This document shows, in pieces, positions 15,966-27,200 of a stretch of DNA of 64,000 nt. Below the pieces are notes generated by a model, which did not search any database, was not told where the DNA came from, and saw only the letters and a program-made list of their open reading frames with translations. The translations under genes were made by a program, and so were the position numbers. This DNA is from Lachnospiraceae bacterium MC2017 (GTDB lineage: Bacteria; Bacillota; Clostridia; Lachnospirales; Lachnospiraceae), in contig JNJK01000014.1 of the NCBI GenBank assembly GCA_000701625.1, positions 38,816-102,815 on the forward strand, written 5' to 3'. Numbering within the stretch: position 1 is the first letter of the stretch; each line of letters starts with the position of its first letter.

Positions 15966-16390
15966 AACGTTTTCCTTTCTCTGTTTAAGTCAACATGTAA
16001 CATCTATATAAAACAAACAGGGAAAGGATAAGCCTCGCCCTGATTGATTGCTCGCACAGGGCAAAACACCCATATATTATTTTAATTCTATTATTGTCAG
16101 TTATATATTGATAATATGTATTATTCCAACGATAGACAACGGATATTCTTTAAGAATTCCCGCTATATAAAACTACAGCATCAAAAAACAAGCTATGTTT
16201 GATTTTTTGGTTCCAATTCTTCTCATTTATTATATCGGCTAATTGCCGAGGTCTAACTCATTGAATAATTAAAAGAAATACTGAAAAAAGTTTGTTTTAT
16301 ATTAGATATTGTATATTGTTCTGTAAGGTGATTTCAAGCAAATTATTAAGCGATTGCCCTGTTCCAGAAATTCTTTCTGGAGGTCTTTTT
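15966..16390. other. AT-rich intergenic region without a gene
   Basis: 425 bases. It holds small inverted repeats: GCCCTG/CAGGGC around 16037-16062, ATCAAA/TTTGAT followed by TTTTT near 16170-16200, and TCCAGAAA/TTTCTGGA (16363-16381) followed by CTTTTT on the plus strand just outside the 3' end of recG. The last two look like plus-strand terminators, although no plus-strand gene is visible; a short untranslated plus-strand RNA is possible. Confidence 0.4.
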
Positions 16391-18373
16391 CTACATAAAA
16401 TCAATCGTGAGCATTCGCTGTATGTGATGTTTCAAAATCTCGTCAGTCTGTTTACGTGCGTGAGAAATGACAAAGTTAAATCTATCTTCATTTTGAAGCA
16501 TTTCTTCTATATAAATGTTCATGCCAGACTGTTCTTCTCCGAAAATATTTCCACTTCGTCTGAGTTCGAGATCCTTTTTTGATATTTCAAATCCGTCCGT
16601 AGTGTTGCACATGGTCATAAGACGAGGGTTTTCTCTTGGTGATACAGGAGAAACGAGAATACAGTAAGATGGAGCAGATCCTCGGCCTACCCGTCCTCTT
16701 AACTGATGCAATCCGGAAAGACCAAAACGCTCTGCATTATGGATGATTATAAGAGTGGCGTTAGGAACATCAACACCAACTTCGACAACGGTAGTCGAGA
16801 CAAGGACATTGATCTTACCGGATCGGAAGTCTTCGAGAGTTCGTTCGGTATCCTCTGGAGCCATTGTCCCGGTCAGCTCTTCGATACGGTACTTCGGGAG
16901 ATATCTTCTATAAAGAGTGAGGGCTTCTGTTGTACTTGTAATTCCTTCCATAACAGAGCCATCAGCGGAAGATTCTATCATTGGGCAGACAACATATATC
17001 TGATGCTTATGCTCAAGTATCTTCCTTGCAAAGTTTATTGTCTTAACACAGTCTAGCGCTCCATTGTCGTAAAAGGTCTTAACAGGCTTTCGATTTCCGG
17101 GCATGTCTTTAATGGTAAAAATTTCTGTATCACTTCCATATAATGCATTGGCGAGAGTTCGGGGAATAGGAGTCGCAGACATACTAATATAGTTTACGGA
17201 TTCCTGTTTTTCTTCCAGAGTGCGTCGCTGAACAACGCCGAATTTATGCTCCTCGTCAACTACAATGAGAGAGAGATTGTTAAACTTAACCTTGTCAGAA
17301 ATCAAAGACTGGGTTCCAACAGCGATAAGAGCCTCACCACTTTCAAGGGCTTTTAAGTCTTTTTTTGATGTTGCAGCACCCGAGAGGAAAACACACTTTA
17401 TATCTGTTCCTTGGAGGAAAGCAGAAAGTTTATCATAATGCTGCTTGGCCAGAATTTTGGTCGGAGCCATAAGAGCACTCTGAAAACCGTTACCGGCAGC
17501 AAGCAGCATTGCTAAAAAGGCAGTTATGGTCTTTCCGCAGCCAACATCTCCCTGAACAAGTGCTTTAATACGTTTACCATTCATCATAAGGGATCTAAAG
17601 GCTTCATAAGTCTTTAGCTGTCCTTTTGTAAGTTCGTAGGGAAGGGCCTCAATTATGTTCCTGGTCAGTTCATCATTGGATATTTTCACTCCATTAGAGG
17701 AAACCTTGCGTTCTGAAAGAATAAATCTGCCTGCAAGGTAATACAGATCATCAAATAAAAGGCGTCTTTTTCCGGAAGAAACCTCATTAAATGATGTGGG
17801 ATTATGCAGGTATTTAAGAGCAGTATTTATTGGAAGAAGGGACAGTTCATCACGAAGATCATCAGGAAGTGTATCATCTTCGTCAGAAGAGAGAGCACGG
17901 TTTATAGCTGCTTTAAGCTTTTCACTGTCTACGCCTTTAATATTGTGATAGACCGGATGAAGGATCATGTTTTTTTCTATATTGGTAGATAAAACATCTG
18001 GATTCCCGATTAACGGTCGTCCGTTACGATAAGTCAGCTTGCCGGAAACGATGACGGTGCTGTTTATCCAGGTTCTCATATATTTATGAAGATGGTTTTT
18101 TCCGAAAATATAGATCCGGACAGCTTGCCCGGATTTACGGTCTATAACAGAGCATGTTATATATTTTGGCTGACGAAGCTCCAAAACGCAGTCGGTAAAC
18201 TTTCCTATTATAGTGACATGAGAATCAGCAAGTTTAGGATCTATTCCTGTTTCAACCGATGCATCTATATATCGAAAAGGAAAAAAACGTCTTAGCTGAT
18301 AATCATTTGTGATACCGCGCTTTTTTAATATTGTCTGTGTTCTTTTTGGAAAAAGTGAAAAAATACTGTCCAT
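16391..18373 (-). CDS. recG: RecG-like ATP-dependent DNA helicase
   Basis: 661 residues from ATG 18373 (GGCAGG upstream); an ATG at 18406 is in frame but lacks a ribosome site. Domain order matches RecG: an N-terminal wedge/OB region (about 50-150), then helicase domain 1 with Walker A GDVGCGKT and DEEH box (VVDEEHKFGVVQRR), then domain 2 with VGVDVPNATLIIIHNAERFG and LHQLRGRVGRG. RecG remodels stalled forks and Holliday junctions. DEEH instead of the usual DEQH is a minor variation. As a copy on a mobile element it may serve element replication or recombination next to DnaE and RecD2. Confidence 0.9.
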   Translation of the reverse strand: MDSIFSLFPKRTQTILKKRGITNDYQLRRFFPFRYIDASVETGIDPKLADSHVTIIGKFTDCVLELRQPKYITCSVIDRKSGQAVRIYIFGKNHLHKYMRTWINSTVIVSGKLTYRNGRPLIGNPDVLSTNIEKNMILHPVYHNIKGVDSEKLKAAINRALSSDEDDTLPDDLRDELSLLPINTALKYLHNPTSFNEVSSGKRRLLFDDLYYLAGRFILSERKVSSNGVKISNDELTRNIIEALPYELTKGQLKTYEAFRSLMMNGKRIKALVQGDVGCGKTITAFLAMLLAAGNGFQSALMAPTKILAKQHYDKLSAFLQGTDIKCVFLSGAATSKKDLKALESGEALIAVGTQSLISDKVKFNNLSLIVVDEEHKFGVVQRRTLEEKQESVNYISMSATPIPRTLANALYGSDTEIFTIKDMPGNRKPVKTFYDNGALDCVKTINFARKILEHKHQIYVVCPMIESSADGSVMEGITSTTEALTLYRRYLPKYRIEELTGTMAPEDTERTLEDFRSGKINVLVSTTVVEVGVDVPNATLIIIHNAERFGLSGLHQLRGRVGRGSAPSYCILVSPVSPRENPRLMTMCNTTDGFEISKKDLELRRSGNIFGEEQSGMNIYIEEMLQNEDRFNFVISHARKQTDEILKHHIQRMLTIDFM

Positions 18374-18523
18374 AAAAATACCTGCCTTTGTTGTTAATGT
18401 TAACATTTACAAGTTTGTTGACGCAAAAATTTTGCTATTAGTTACCAACGGGGAAGTAAAACTTTGGAAAAAACATGATAATTTGAGGAAATTGAAAAAA
18501 AATAAAAAAAGGTCTGAAAATTG

Positions 18524-18618
18524 TTGTTGAAACTCGAAATACGATGATATAAGATGCAGATAACAAAGAAAACGAACAGCGCTCACACGTATCAGCGTGC
18601 GTAGCGCTGTATTTTTTT
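18524..18618 (+). promoter_or_regulatory. Promoter and leader terminator/attenuator upstream of the giant surface protein
   Basis: TTGTTG (18524-18529), 18-base spacer, TATAAG (18548-18553). About 20 bases after the expected start comes a strong stem-loop, ACAGCGCT (18576-18583) with AGCGCTGT (18603-18610), an inner CACG/CGTG extension and seven T. The terminator sits inside the leader, 80 bases before ATG 18700, so it may attenuate expression or end a short leader RNA. Confidence 0.55.
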
Positions 18619-18699
18619 GCGCAAAAATAATGAAAGATTTTTGATTTTTAAAGTACTGAAAAGCAAAAATGCAGACAGAATCACGTGAAAGGAGAAAAA

Positions 18700-21600
18700 A
18701 TGTTTGCAAAGCACCAGATTAGAGTAATGTCCGCGATACTTGCGGCTACGCTTTCTATGTCACCTTCAGTTCAGGCTGTTGCCGGAACAGGCGTGAGCTC
18801 AAATTCAGGAAAGTATAACTCTGAGTATGAGGAAACAGAGACCGGCGATATTGCTAGTGAAACTGAAGAAGCGACAGAAATGACTGAAGAAATGAGGGAA
18901 GAAGCAACAGATTCTTCAGCAACAGAAGAAAGCAGCGAAACTCCGGCTGACAATGAATCTGAGTCTACGGAAGAAAGCGAACCTTCTGAATCAGATGAAG
19001 ATGTTGCAGAGCATAAGGAAGAGACAACATCTGAAAATGAAGCTGTTGAAGACGAACTCCCATCTGAAGAAGTTTCTGAAAATGCTGCAGATGAACAGGA
19101 CAAGAAAGATGTTTCTGAAAATGCCGTAGATGAACAGGACGAGGAAGAAGTTAGTTCAAACGATGCAGAAGAAGGAGATTTTTCGATCATGTCTGTTTCT
19201 TCAGACAGCTCAGAAAGCGCTAATTCGGTGTCTTATAATGCTTATTCCGGAGTTGAGACAGTTCCTTCAAGACTGAATGACGGTACGTTGGGTATGGTCA
19301 GAGGTCAGAAATGGTACACCAGTACAGATGGACTTGAAACCGGTAATAAGAAACATATAAAGATCAATACAAAGAAAGGTATTGTTCAGGCAAGTAAACC
19401 CGGAACAGCAGAAGTCGGTGTAGGTGGAAGAAAGTACAACGTGACAGTTGTTGATCCGGTCCTCAGTACAAAGAGAGTTTCGATCGGGGTAGGTGAAAAT
19501 GCATCTGCCGAACTTAAGGATAAGAAGAGCAAAGAGAGTCTTGAAAGTCTTGGATTCAAGGTTGCATGGGAAACAACCAATGCAAACGTTGCACAGGTTG
19601 TAAATGGAACAATTGTAGGATCCGGAAAGGGCGCTGCAAAGGTATATGCCGTTGTAGGCGGTAAGATCTATTCCGTAAGTGTAAGGGTTAAGGATAAGCC
19701 TTCATCAGAGTATCTGATGAATATGCCTAACAAGAAGTCGGCACGAAATCAGGTTCCACAGGCAAACAAAACCTCATGGTCTTACGAAGGCGATAAGATT
19801 AGCATTAGCGAGAAGAGCAAGGCAACGGTTAATGCAAAAGAACAGGGACTTACCATTGTACAGGGTAACGATAACCACAAGGTTTGGGTGTACAGTAATA
19901 ATCCGACTGTAGATACTTCTTATGGAATCAGTGCGGTTGGTAAAGCAAATAAATATACTGTACGAATGATCCCCGGAGACAAGCTCCTTATCAATCTGTC
20001 AGAATCTCATGAGCTGCCGATCTGGAAGACAAATAAGCCCGGCATTGCAGTTGCATCAGAATATGGTGTTATCATTGCAGAAAACAAGGGAACAGCAAAT
20101 CTTTCAGCACGCGTTGGTGGTAAGAAGGTAAATGTGCAGGTCGTTGTAGGAGATACCCGCAGTTACGATTATTCAACAATGGATGATTCTTACCTTGAGA
20201 AAACAGTTATCGATCCTCTTAACGGTAATAATACCGTAAATATTTTCATCAAGAGGGATGGTACTTTCGTTATAGGTGATGTTGCGCCTAAAGAATATGC
20301 AGATATAAAGTTTGACTCTGATGGTGGAACACCTGTCGCAGATGCAAGAGTAAAGAAGGGAAATACAGTTTCACGGCCTTCTGAGCCTGTGAAAGAAAAG
20401 AATATTTTCGATGGTTGGGATCATGCAGGAGTTAAATGGGACTTTGCACAGGCAGTTACAGATGATATGACACTGACAGCAGTATGGCTGGCAGATGAAG
20501 ATGAAAACGGTATCCCCGATATGGATGAGGCAACTGTAAAGTTTGACTCTGACGGAGGAACAACTATTGCAGATGCAAGAGTAAAGAAGGGAAGTACAGT
20601 TTCATGCCCTTCAGCACCTACGAAAACAAAGAATCTTTTCGATGGTTGGAACCATGCAGGAGAGAAGTGGGACTTTAATCAGGCAGTTACAGATGACATG
20701 ACTCTGACTGCATCATGGCTTGTAGATGACGACGAAAATGGTATCCCGGATAAGGATGAAGCAACAGTAAAGTTTGATACTGACGGTGGATCACATATCG
20801 CTGACGCAAGAATTAAGAAGGGAAGTACAGTTTCATGCCCTTCAGCTCCCACAAAGGCTAAGAATCTTTTCAATGGTTGGAGCCATGCAGGAGAGAAGTG
20901 GGACTTTAAGCAGACTGTTGCAAATGACATGACGCTGACTGCATTATGGCTTGCGGATGAAGATGAAAATGGCATCCCTGATAAGGATGAAGCAACAGTA
21001 AAGTTTGATACTGACGGCGGATCAAATATCGCAGATGCAAGAGTAAAGAAGGGAAGTACAGTTTCATGCCCTTCAGCACCTACAAAGGCAAAGAATCTTT
21101 TCGATGGCTGGAACCATGAAGGAAAGAAGTGGGACTTTAAGCTGCTAGTTTCAGATGACATGACACTGACAGCAGCATGGCTTGCTGATGACGACGAAAA
21201 TGGCATTCCGGATAAGGATGAAGCAACAGTAAAGTTTGATTCTGACGGTGGATCTCATGTAGCGGACGCAAGAATTAAGAAGGGACACCTGGTTACTCGT
21301 CCTTCTGATCCTACGAAAGCAAAGAACGTCTTCAACGGTTGGAACTATGCAGGTTTCAAGTGGGACTTTGAACAGAATGTTGAAGATGATATGACACTGA
21401 CAGCATCATGGCTTGCGGATGAAGACGGAAACGGCATCCCTGATTCTGATGAAGCTGAAGATCCTTCACAGAAGATTTTCACAGTTATCTACGACGCAAA
21501 TGGTGGAAAGCTTGGAAATGGTTCCGAATTTGGAATCACAGAAACAAGCGAAAGCAGGATCAGAGCAGATCTTATTGTTCCTGTACGTGAGGGATATGAA

Positions 21601-23834
21601 TTTAAGGGATGGCATTATCAGGATAATAAGAAAGCCTGGAATCCAAAGGATGTCATTACCGGAAATGCAACTCTTATAGCATACTGGGAAAAGGACGGTG
21701 TTATTTACGGAAACGATCTTCCGTTAGTTATGTTCAATGATGCTCATGGCGGATTTTTCATGAGAAGAGCAAATGAGGATCATACTGTAACAGCGCCGAC
21801 TCCTGAATGGACAAATCACGCATTCCAGGGATGGTTCTATGAGGACGGTACAACAGAATACGCTAGTACAGACGTCTTTACAGAAACAAAGATCCTTACA
21901 GCAAAGTGGGATGACGGACAGATCGGTACTTATAAGGATCTCGTTGTCACATTCAATCCCGATAATGGCGATGAGCCTACTATCGTGAAGGTAAAGACTG
22001 GTGCAAAGGTAGACGAACTGGAAGAACCTTGGAAGGATAAGTTTGCATTTGTAGGTTGGTATAACGGAAGTGTTAGATACGATTTCTCTGACGCAGTTAC
22101 AAGAAACATCACTTTAACTGCAAAGTGGGTTCCTGCGACATACATGACTGTTTCATTCAATTCAAATGGTGGTACAGAGATATCTCCGGTAACAGTTCAG
22201 TCAGGAAACAGGATCGCAAAACCCGAAGATCCTGTAAGGGAATCCGATTTCCATGGGGATTATGAATTCCGTGGATGGACTCTCGATGGAGAAACATTCG
22301 ATTTCGATACAAAGATATATAAGAACTTCACACTGAATGCAGAATGGAAGAAAGTATTCACTGTTTCTTTCAACAGCAATACAGATGATAATATTAAGTT
22401 CAAGTCCCAGAGAATCGACGAAGGCGATCATGTAAATGAGCCTGATTCACGTAAAATGAAGGGACATACTCATGCCAAGACATTCAAGCATTGGGAAAAC
22501 GATGAAAAGTTTGACTTCAATGAAGGCGTAAATGACAGCTTCACACTGGACGGACAGTGGACAAAGGCATTTACAATGTACAAGGATGGAAAAGAAGGAA
22601 ATAAGATCCTTAAAGCACTTGTAGATGCAGAAAAGGGAACATATTCACAGGTAAAACATTATACTAACTATAACGGCATTCCAGAGTTCCTTTTATCTTA
22701 TGACGAGGATAAGCTCGTTAATGGAATTGGAACATTTGATGGTGTAATGGTGGGGGTTTTATCTGTTCCTTTCGGAACTAATACTCCGGCAGTGGATGAA
22801 GATGTAGATACTGACGTAAATACAGAGCTGTTTGTATGGTATAACCACGCGGAACATACCTTTTATTGGTGGACCGAAGCTGTCGGTGAAAAGAATGGAA
22901 TCTGGCCTGGTACAAACATGGATCACTTATTTGACGATTTCACAGGAATTGTTCCCGGAGATCTTCCTTTTAAGTCCGAATATGAATACAAACTTACATA
23001 CGCTCCAGTTTCAGATTCCTTCGCAGGAAGTATTACTAACAAAAATAATTATCCGAAAACCGATATGACAATAGCCATCAATAATTCAGATGGAACAATC
23101 AGTAAAAACGTAATTAAGGCAAATTATGGTGCAACAGAGGAAATCAAGTTCCCGAAAAATGCGAAGGCGGTGACACTTTCACTTGTTCTGAAAGAAGCAA
23201 CGGACAGTTATTATACCTATAAGTGGCATGTAATTGACGAAAACGGTAAAGAAATACAGACCGGTGGTGGTCAGTCAATTTTGCTGAAAACACTTGGAAA
23301 TTACACTGTTTACTTTACAGCTGAACCTATGCCGGCTTTTTTCGGATAAAGTACCAGCTGGAGACCACTAAGGCTGGTACGTATCAGAATGTGGCATTTG
23401 CAAACGACTCTACGGTTAGAGCAAAAGGTGATGGTACGAAAATAGATACTTCAAAGTACGCAACAAAGGTGGGTAAGTGGAATCTGACAGTCGATGAAAT
23501 TCTTTCTGAAGCTGTTGGATCTTCTAAGACACCGATCGTATCTAAAGAGACAAGTTCAACAAAATGGAATAAGGATCATTCACAGGGATTTCATCTTGTA
23601 GGCGTGAAGATGGTGAACTCATCTGTTCCGGCAGATCATTCAGAAGGAAAGACAATAAACGCGACAAGTCCTAAAAATGTTGATCAGGCACAGAATCTGC
23701 AGCTTGATGCGACAAAGGTAAATACGTTATTCCTTTTCTACGAGAGAAATTACTATGATGCAGTATTCCATACAAACGGAACTGATAATGGAGACGGAAC
23801 AATATCGTCTACTACAGCAAAATTCAAAAGCTAA
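18700..23834 (+). pseudogene. Giant secreted repeat protein, split by a frameshift at 23337-23342
   Basis: The frame 18700-23349 encodes 1549 residues; a second frame up to 23834 continues it. Start ATG 18700 follows AAAGGAG. Signal peptide (KHQIRVMSAILAATLSM...VQAVAG), then a ~130-residue Glu/Ser/Thr-rich stalk, Ig-like BIG_2-type domains (about 190-500), then InlB-B/Flg_new-type repeats with F-D-G-W cores, five of them nearly identical (20299-21453), and further diverged copies to about residue 1260. No LPxTG anchor is visible. At a T6 tract the frame ends nine bases later; one extra T would join it to the downstream frame (...KYQLETTKAGTYQNVAFAN), which has no ribosome site of its own. Probably a surface adhesin, inactivated or phase-variable. 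Confidence 0.75.
20299..21453 (+). repeat. Five tandem 231-bp coding repeats
   Basis: Units begin at 20299, 20530, 20761, 20992 and 21223, each exactly 77 codons. Each encodes a KFD-[ST]-DGG...FDGW...WDF...MTLTA-x-W InlB-type module followed by the linker D-E-D-E-N-G-I-P-D-x-D-E, which resembles a calcium-binding thrombospondin-type-3/dockerin loop. The outer units are the most diverged. Confidence 0.9.
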
Positions 23835-23902
23835 TATGAGGTAAAAAAACGGCGTCTGGACTCAAAATAAGAGGACAGGCGTCGCTTTTAACTGAAAATA
23901 TG

Positions 23903-23911
23903 TGTTATACT
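23903..23911 (+). promoter_or_regulatory. Extended -10 promoter of the type I toxin gene
   Basis: TG-T-TATACT at 23903-23911 gives a start near 23918, where the leader begins with a GGAGCGGTAGCCCTGC motif and a CCCTGC/GCAGGG hairpin directly before the ribosome site GGGAGGTGA. Confidence 0.55.
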
Positions 23912-23955
23912 AGCACTCGGAGCGGTAGCCCTGCGTAAGCAGGGAGGTGAGGCCG

Positions 23956-24069
23956 ATGGTTACTTACAATGATTTATTCACGTTTGTGATAATGATAGCA
24001 GCAGTTACAACGTTGACTATCGAAATCGTAAGACTTGTCATCGAAATTATCCTGAAGATAAAGAAATAA
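23956..24069 (+). CDS. 37-residue holin-like type I toxin peptide
   Basis: MVTYNDLFTFVIMIAAVTTL... with a single membrane span and a basic end (KIKK). The opening M-x-T-Y-[DEN] followed by a hydrophobic helix is the classic pattern of the 'putative holin-like toxin' peptides of Firmicutes. The ribosome site GGGAGGTGA is strong and partly folded into a GCAGGG hairpin, as expected for a toxin mRNA kept poorly translated. A convergent antisense candidate lies downstream. Confidence 0.75.
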   Translation: MVTYNDLFTFVIMIAAVTTLTIEIVRLVIEIILKIKK

Positions 24070-24101
24070 CCGCCCCGGACTGGCAATCTAGGCGGTTATT
24101 C
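24065..24101. terminator. Shared bidirectional terminator of the toxin/antitoxin RNAs
   Basis: AAATAACCGCC pairs with GGCGGTTATT (24065-24101). It overlaps the toxin stop codon and has T-rich flanks on both sides, so both convergent RNAs can end here. Confidence 0.65.
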
Positions 24102-24178
24102 TTGAAATAATCAATTAGTTTACTAAGCGGGGTTACCGCTCCTTCTTTATCTGAATTATAGCATATGGCACAGTATTT
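24070..24178 (-). ncRNA. Candidate antisense antitoxin RNA
   Basis: On the minus strand, TTGAAA (just above 24170), a ~16-base spacer and an extended -10 TG-C-TATAAT (24163-24155) predict a start near 24148. The RNA would run toward the toxin gene and stop at the shared terminator. Its 5' part carries GGAGCGGTAACCCCGCT, nearly the same sequence as the 5' leader of the toxin mRNA. The arrangement recalls the par/Fst type of convergent type I loci. Confidence 0.6.
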
Positions 24179-24203
24179 TCAAGCTATGTAGTGTCTGATT
24201 CTT

Positions 24204-24240
24204 AAAAGCCCTAGAGGAATTTTTCTCTAGGGCTTTATTA
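24204..24240 (-). terminator. Terminator of the C1 protease gene
   Basis: AAAGCCCTAGAG and CTCTAGGGCTTT form a near-perfect stem just after the protease stop codon. T-rich on both strands, so it can also stop plus-strand transcription. Confidence 0.7.
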
Positions 24241-24248
24241 ATGAAGAA

Positions 24249-27200
24249 TTATTTCGACCAGTTTCCCGTAAATCTTCCACTGAATGTAAGAGAATCTTCC
24301 GTACCAGAAAATTCACTTTTCTTTAGCTTTATTCCATTTACAAGAACAGACTTTAATACACCCTTAGTGTTTATATTAACAGTAACGGAGTCCTTTGTAG
24401 AAACCTCATAAGGAACTATTGTTACAGGGAATTTATACTTCTTGATCAGCTTTGCTGTCGCTTTATCTCCGCTAGGAGATTTGATCTTAAAGGATGTTGA
24501 TCCGGCTTTTGTAGACTTTGAAATCTTAACGGCTTTAAATGAAAGCTGAGATCCATCGGAATCTGTTATAGTGACATCACCTGTGTTAAATGCTGCTTTC
24601 TTTCCCTTAGAGAAAGATATTTCTTGCGGATAAGTTATTGTAGCAGAACCAACTACTACAGAAACCATGTTATCAGAAAGCGAATCGTTTGTACGTGTGT
24701 CAGGTCTCGAAGCAGATGGATCGCCATCTATCGGATTAGTAATAGGCCTTTTGTTTTCATCAGTCGGATGTGTAACATCGTTATTTCCTGGGGGATCATT
24801 ATTGTTTCCGTTATTCAGATCAGAGACATCAGTACCGCCAGATGAATCATTACCGTTTTCAGCATTTGAATCAGAATCATCATTACCGCTGTGGCTATCA
24901 TTATTGTCTTCATCAGTCGAATCAGAGACATCATTATTGTCATAGATTACATTATTGTCTTCATCATTCGAATTAAAGACTTCATTATCGCCATGGGAAA
25001 CATTATTGCCTTCATCAGTCGATTCAGAGGCATTATTATCGTCATAGGTTACATTATTGTTTTCATCATTCGTATCATAGGCATCATTATTTCCGGGGAT
25101 ATCATTATTATCGAAATTATCGCTTTCACTAGGCTCGTCAGAAGGAACACTCTGAGAAATCTGGAATGACTCTGTAACGGCTCCTTCGTAATGACCGATA
25201 CCTGTAATAGTAATGGTGGCAGTTCCTATTTCGATGTTATCTGAATAGGAAATGGTGTAGTCAATACCTTCTTCTAAAAGCTCATCATGCACCCTAATAG
25301 TTGGTTTAGGTTCTATAGCAGATCCGGCGTAAACAAATTTGTTTTGGCTGAGCGTAACTTTTGCTGTTTGAAAACCTGCATTTTTAACAGTATCAATATC
25401 CGTTATCGATCCACTATAATTACCTTTTCCGGTTATTGTATATTGAACATTATTATTTTCGAGATTTTCAAACGAATCTGAAAAATCAATTCCCCTCTTT
25501 AGGTAAACGCGATTATAGTAGGCATCATTATCGGAAAAAGCTTTCAATTTATAGGATGCATTTTTTGAATAAACCGCAAATCCATCGCGGGGGGAATCAA
25601 TATAAATGCCCCAATGTGATTGGAATACCGTGTTAATATCTATAGGATGAATTGTGAATTGGGTCGATACAGTTCCTGTAAAGTGATCTCCGTCTCCGGT
25701 AACAGTTACTGTATGAGTGCCGGCCGATACAAGGTCATCGTACTCTACGGTGTAGTAACGATGTGGGACAAGATTTCCTTTTTCATCATATACAGATAAT
25801 TCTGGGCTTACTTTCTTAAATTCAGGATTAAATTCAAGGTCGTTCTCATTATTAACGGTAACAGAACTCAGTGCTTTTGCAACACGATCCCCATCAAGAT
25901 TACTGGTTGTGAACATTTTTATTCGGGGAATACCTTTTTTTACACAAGCTTTATCATAAATATATTTCTCTGTATTGAAGCGACCTGTTCCATCATCTAA
26001 ATAACTATAGCCTTTAAGGAAGCTCGTTCCTTCTCTACTACTATTATTCCCAGAATAAGCAATCGTAAATTCGGAATTATCAGTTCTATGGATAACTATC
26101 GCTATACTATCTCCATAATTGAGCGTAATTGGATCTATGGAGAATACTTTGTATTGCATGAAGGGCATTTTTACAGTTGTACTTGAAATAGGAGATAAAC
26201 CATCAATATTCCACGGAGAAGCCGTATTATTCCCATAGTTATAAATATCTATCGTATATTTACCTGCATCAGCATAAAAAGATACACGATCAATGGTTTC
26301 GTGTCCATCTTTGTTAGCTGAAAGTGTGAAAATATTACTAGCATAGAGTACACGACTCTTAGCGTGCGTATAGGATGATTCATCATACTGATATTCGTTA
26401 TATTCACTTAGTAAAGGTTCACATTTAACAGCAGTAACTTCGTTTGAAAGAAGAACGGAGTCTTCATATGATATATAAAAATAATACGAATCCTCTGTCA
26501 AAATACCTTCCGAAGCATTAGAATTCTTGGCAATCCAACCACCATTACATGACGGTTTTTTTCCATCGGTATTAGTGAAAAATTCAGCAGGTAGTGAATC
26601 ATCCCAACCTATAAGAGCAACAGAATGATTTGCTGTTGTCTTATCTGAAAGGTATAAGGCCTTATTCTTATTAAGATAAACCTTACCAGATGTTGCGTCT
26701 CCGGCAGTGATACTTACAACAACTGCACCATATTCTTTTATGATATTTTTGATACGATTAGTATTTCCTCTGGCAGACTTAAGATTAAAGGCATCTGTGA
26801 GAGTTGCGACAGAATCGTAAAAAACGTCATCATCGTTCTTTTCATCAGCAAGATCAGCTCCCGTTGCAAGATCGTAAATGGCCTGATGGGGATTATATCC
26901 GCCTTCATTTGTTGTTCCCCAAAAATTTTCTGAACTATGATCAATCTTTATTAACCCAAGGGGATCGGTGTTTACTGTCCAAATCTGACCAGCAAATTCC
27001 GCTTCTGAAAGATCCGGTTCTTTATTCTTATATACATCTGGATAAAACTTTTTTAATGAAGCTTCTGCGGCAGCATTAAGTGCATATGCCCAACAGTTTC
27101 CAGGATATTTTACTCCCTTAAACATATCCGATCCTTGATTTTTACCTGCGGTAATAAATCCGAGTTCACGAGAACTATACTTTATTTCAGATACCGGACG

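Noticed and set aside
16048..16070. A CGCACAGGGCAAAA stretch resembling the core of the GEMM-I c-di-GMP riboswitch
   Set aside because: The second conserved half (ACGCAAAGCC-type) and the closing stem are missing, and no gene follows in the right orientation.
20299..21453. Regular repeats that could suggest a CRISPR array
   Set aside because: Units are 231 bp, contiguous, in frame and coding; there are no short repeats with unique spacers and no cas genes.
23391..23834. Separate gene starting at GTG 23391
   Set aside because: No ribosome site, and the frame is open upstream into the T6 tract, so it is better read as the continuation of the frameshifted surface protein.
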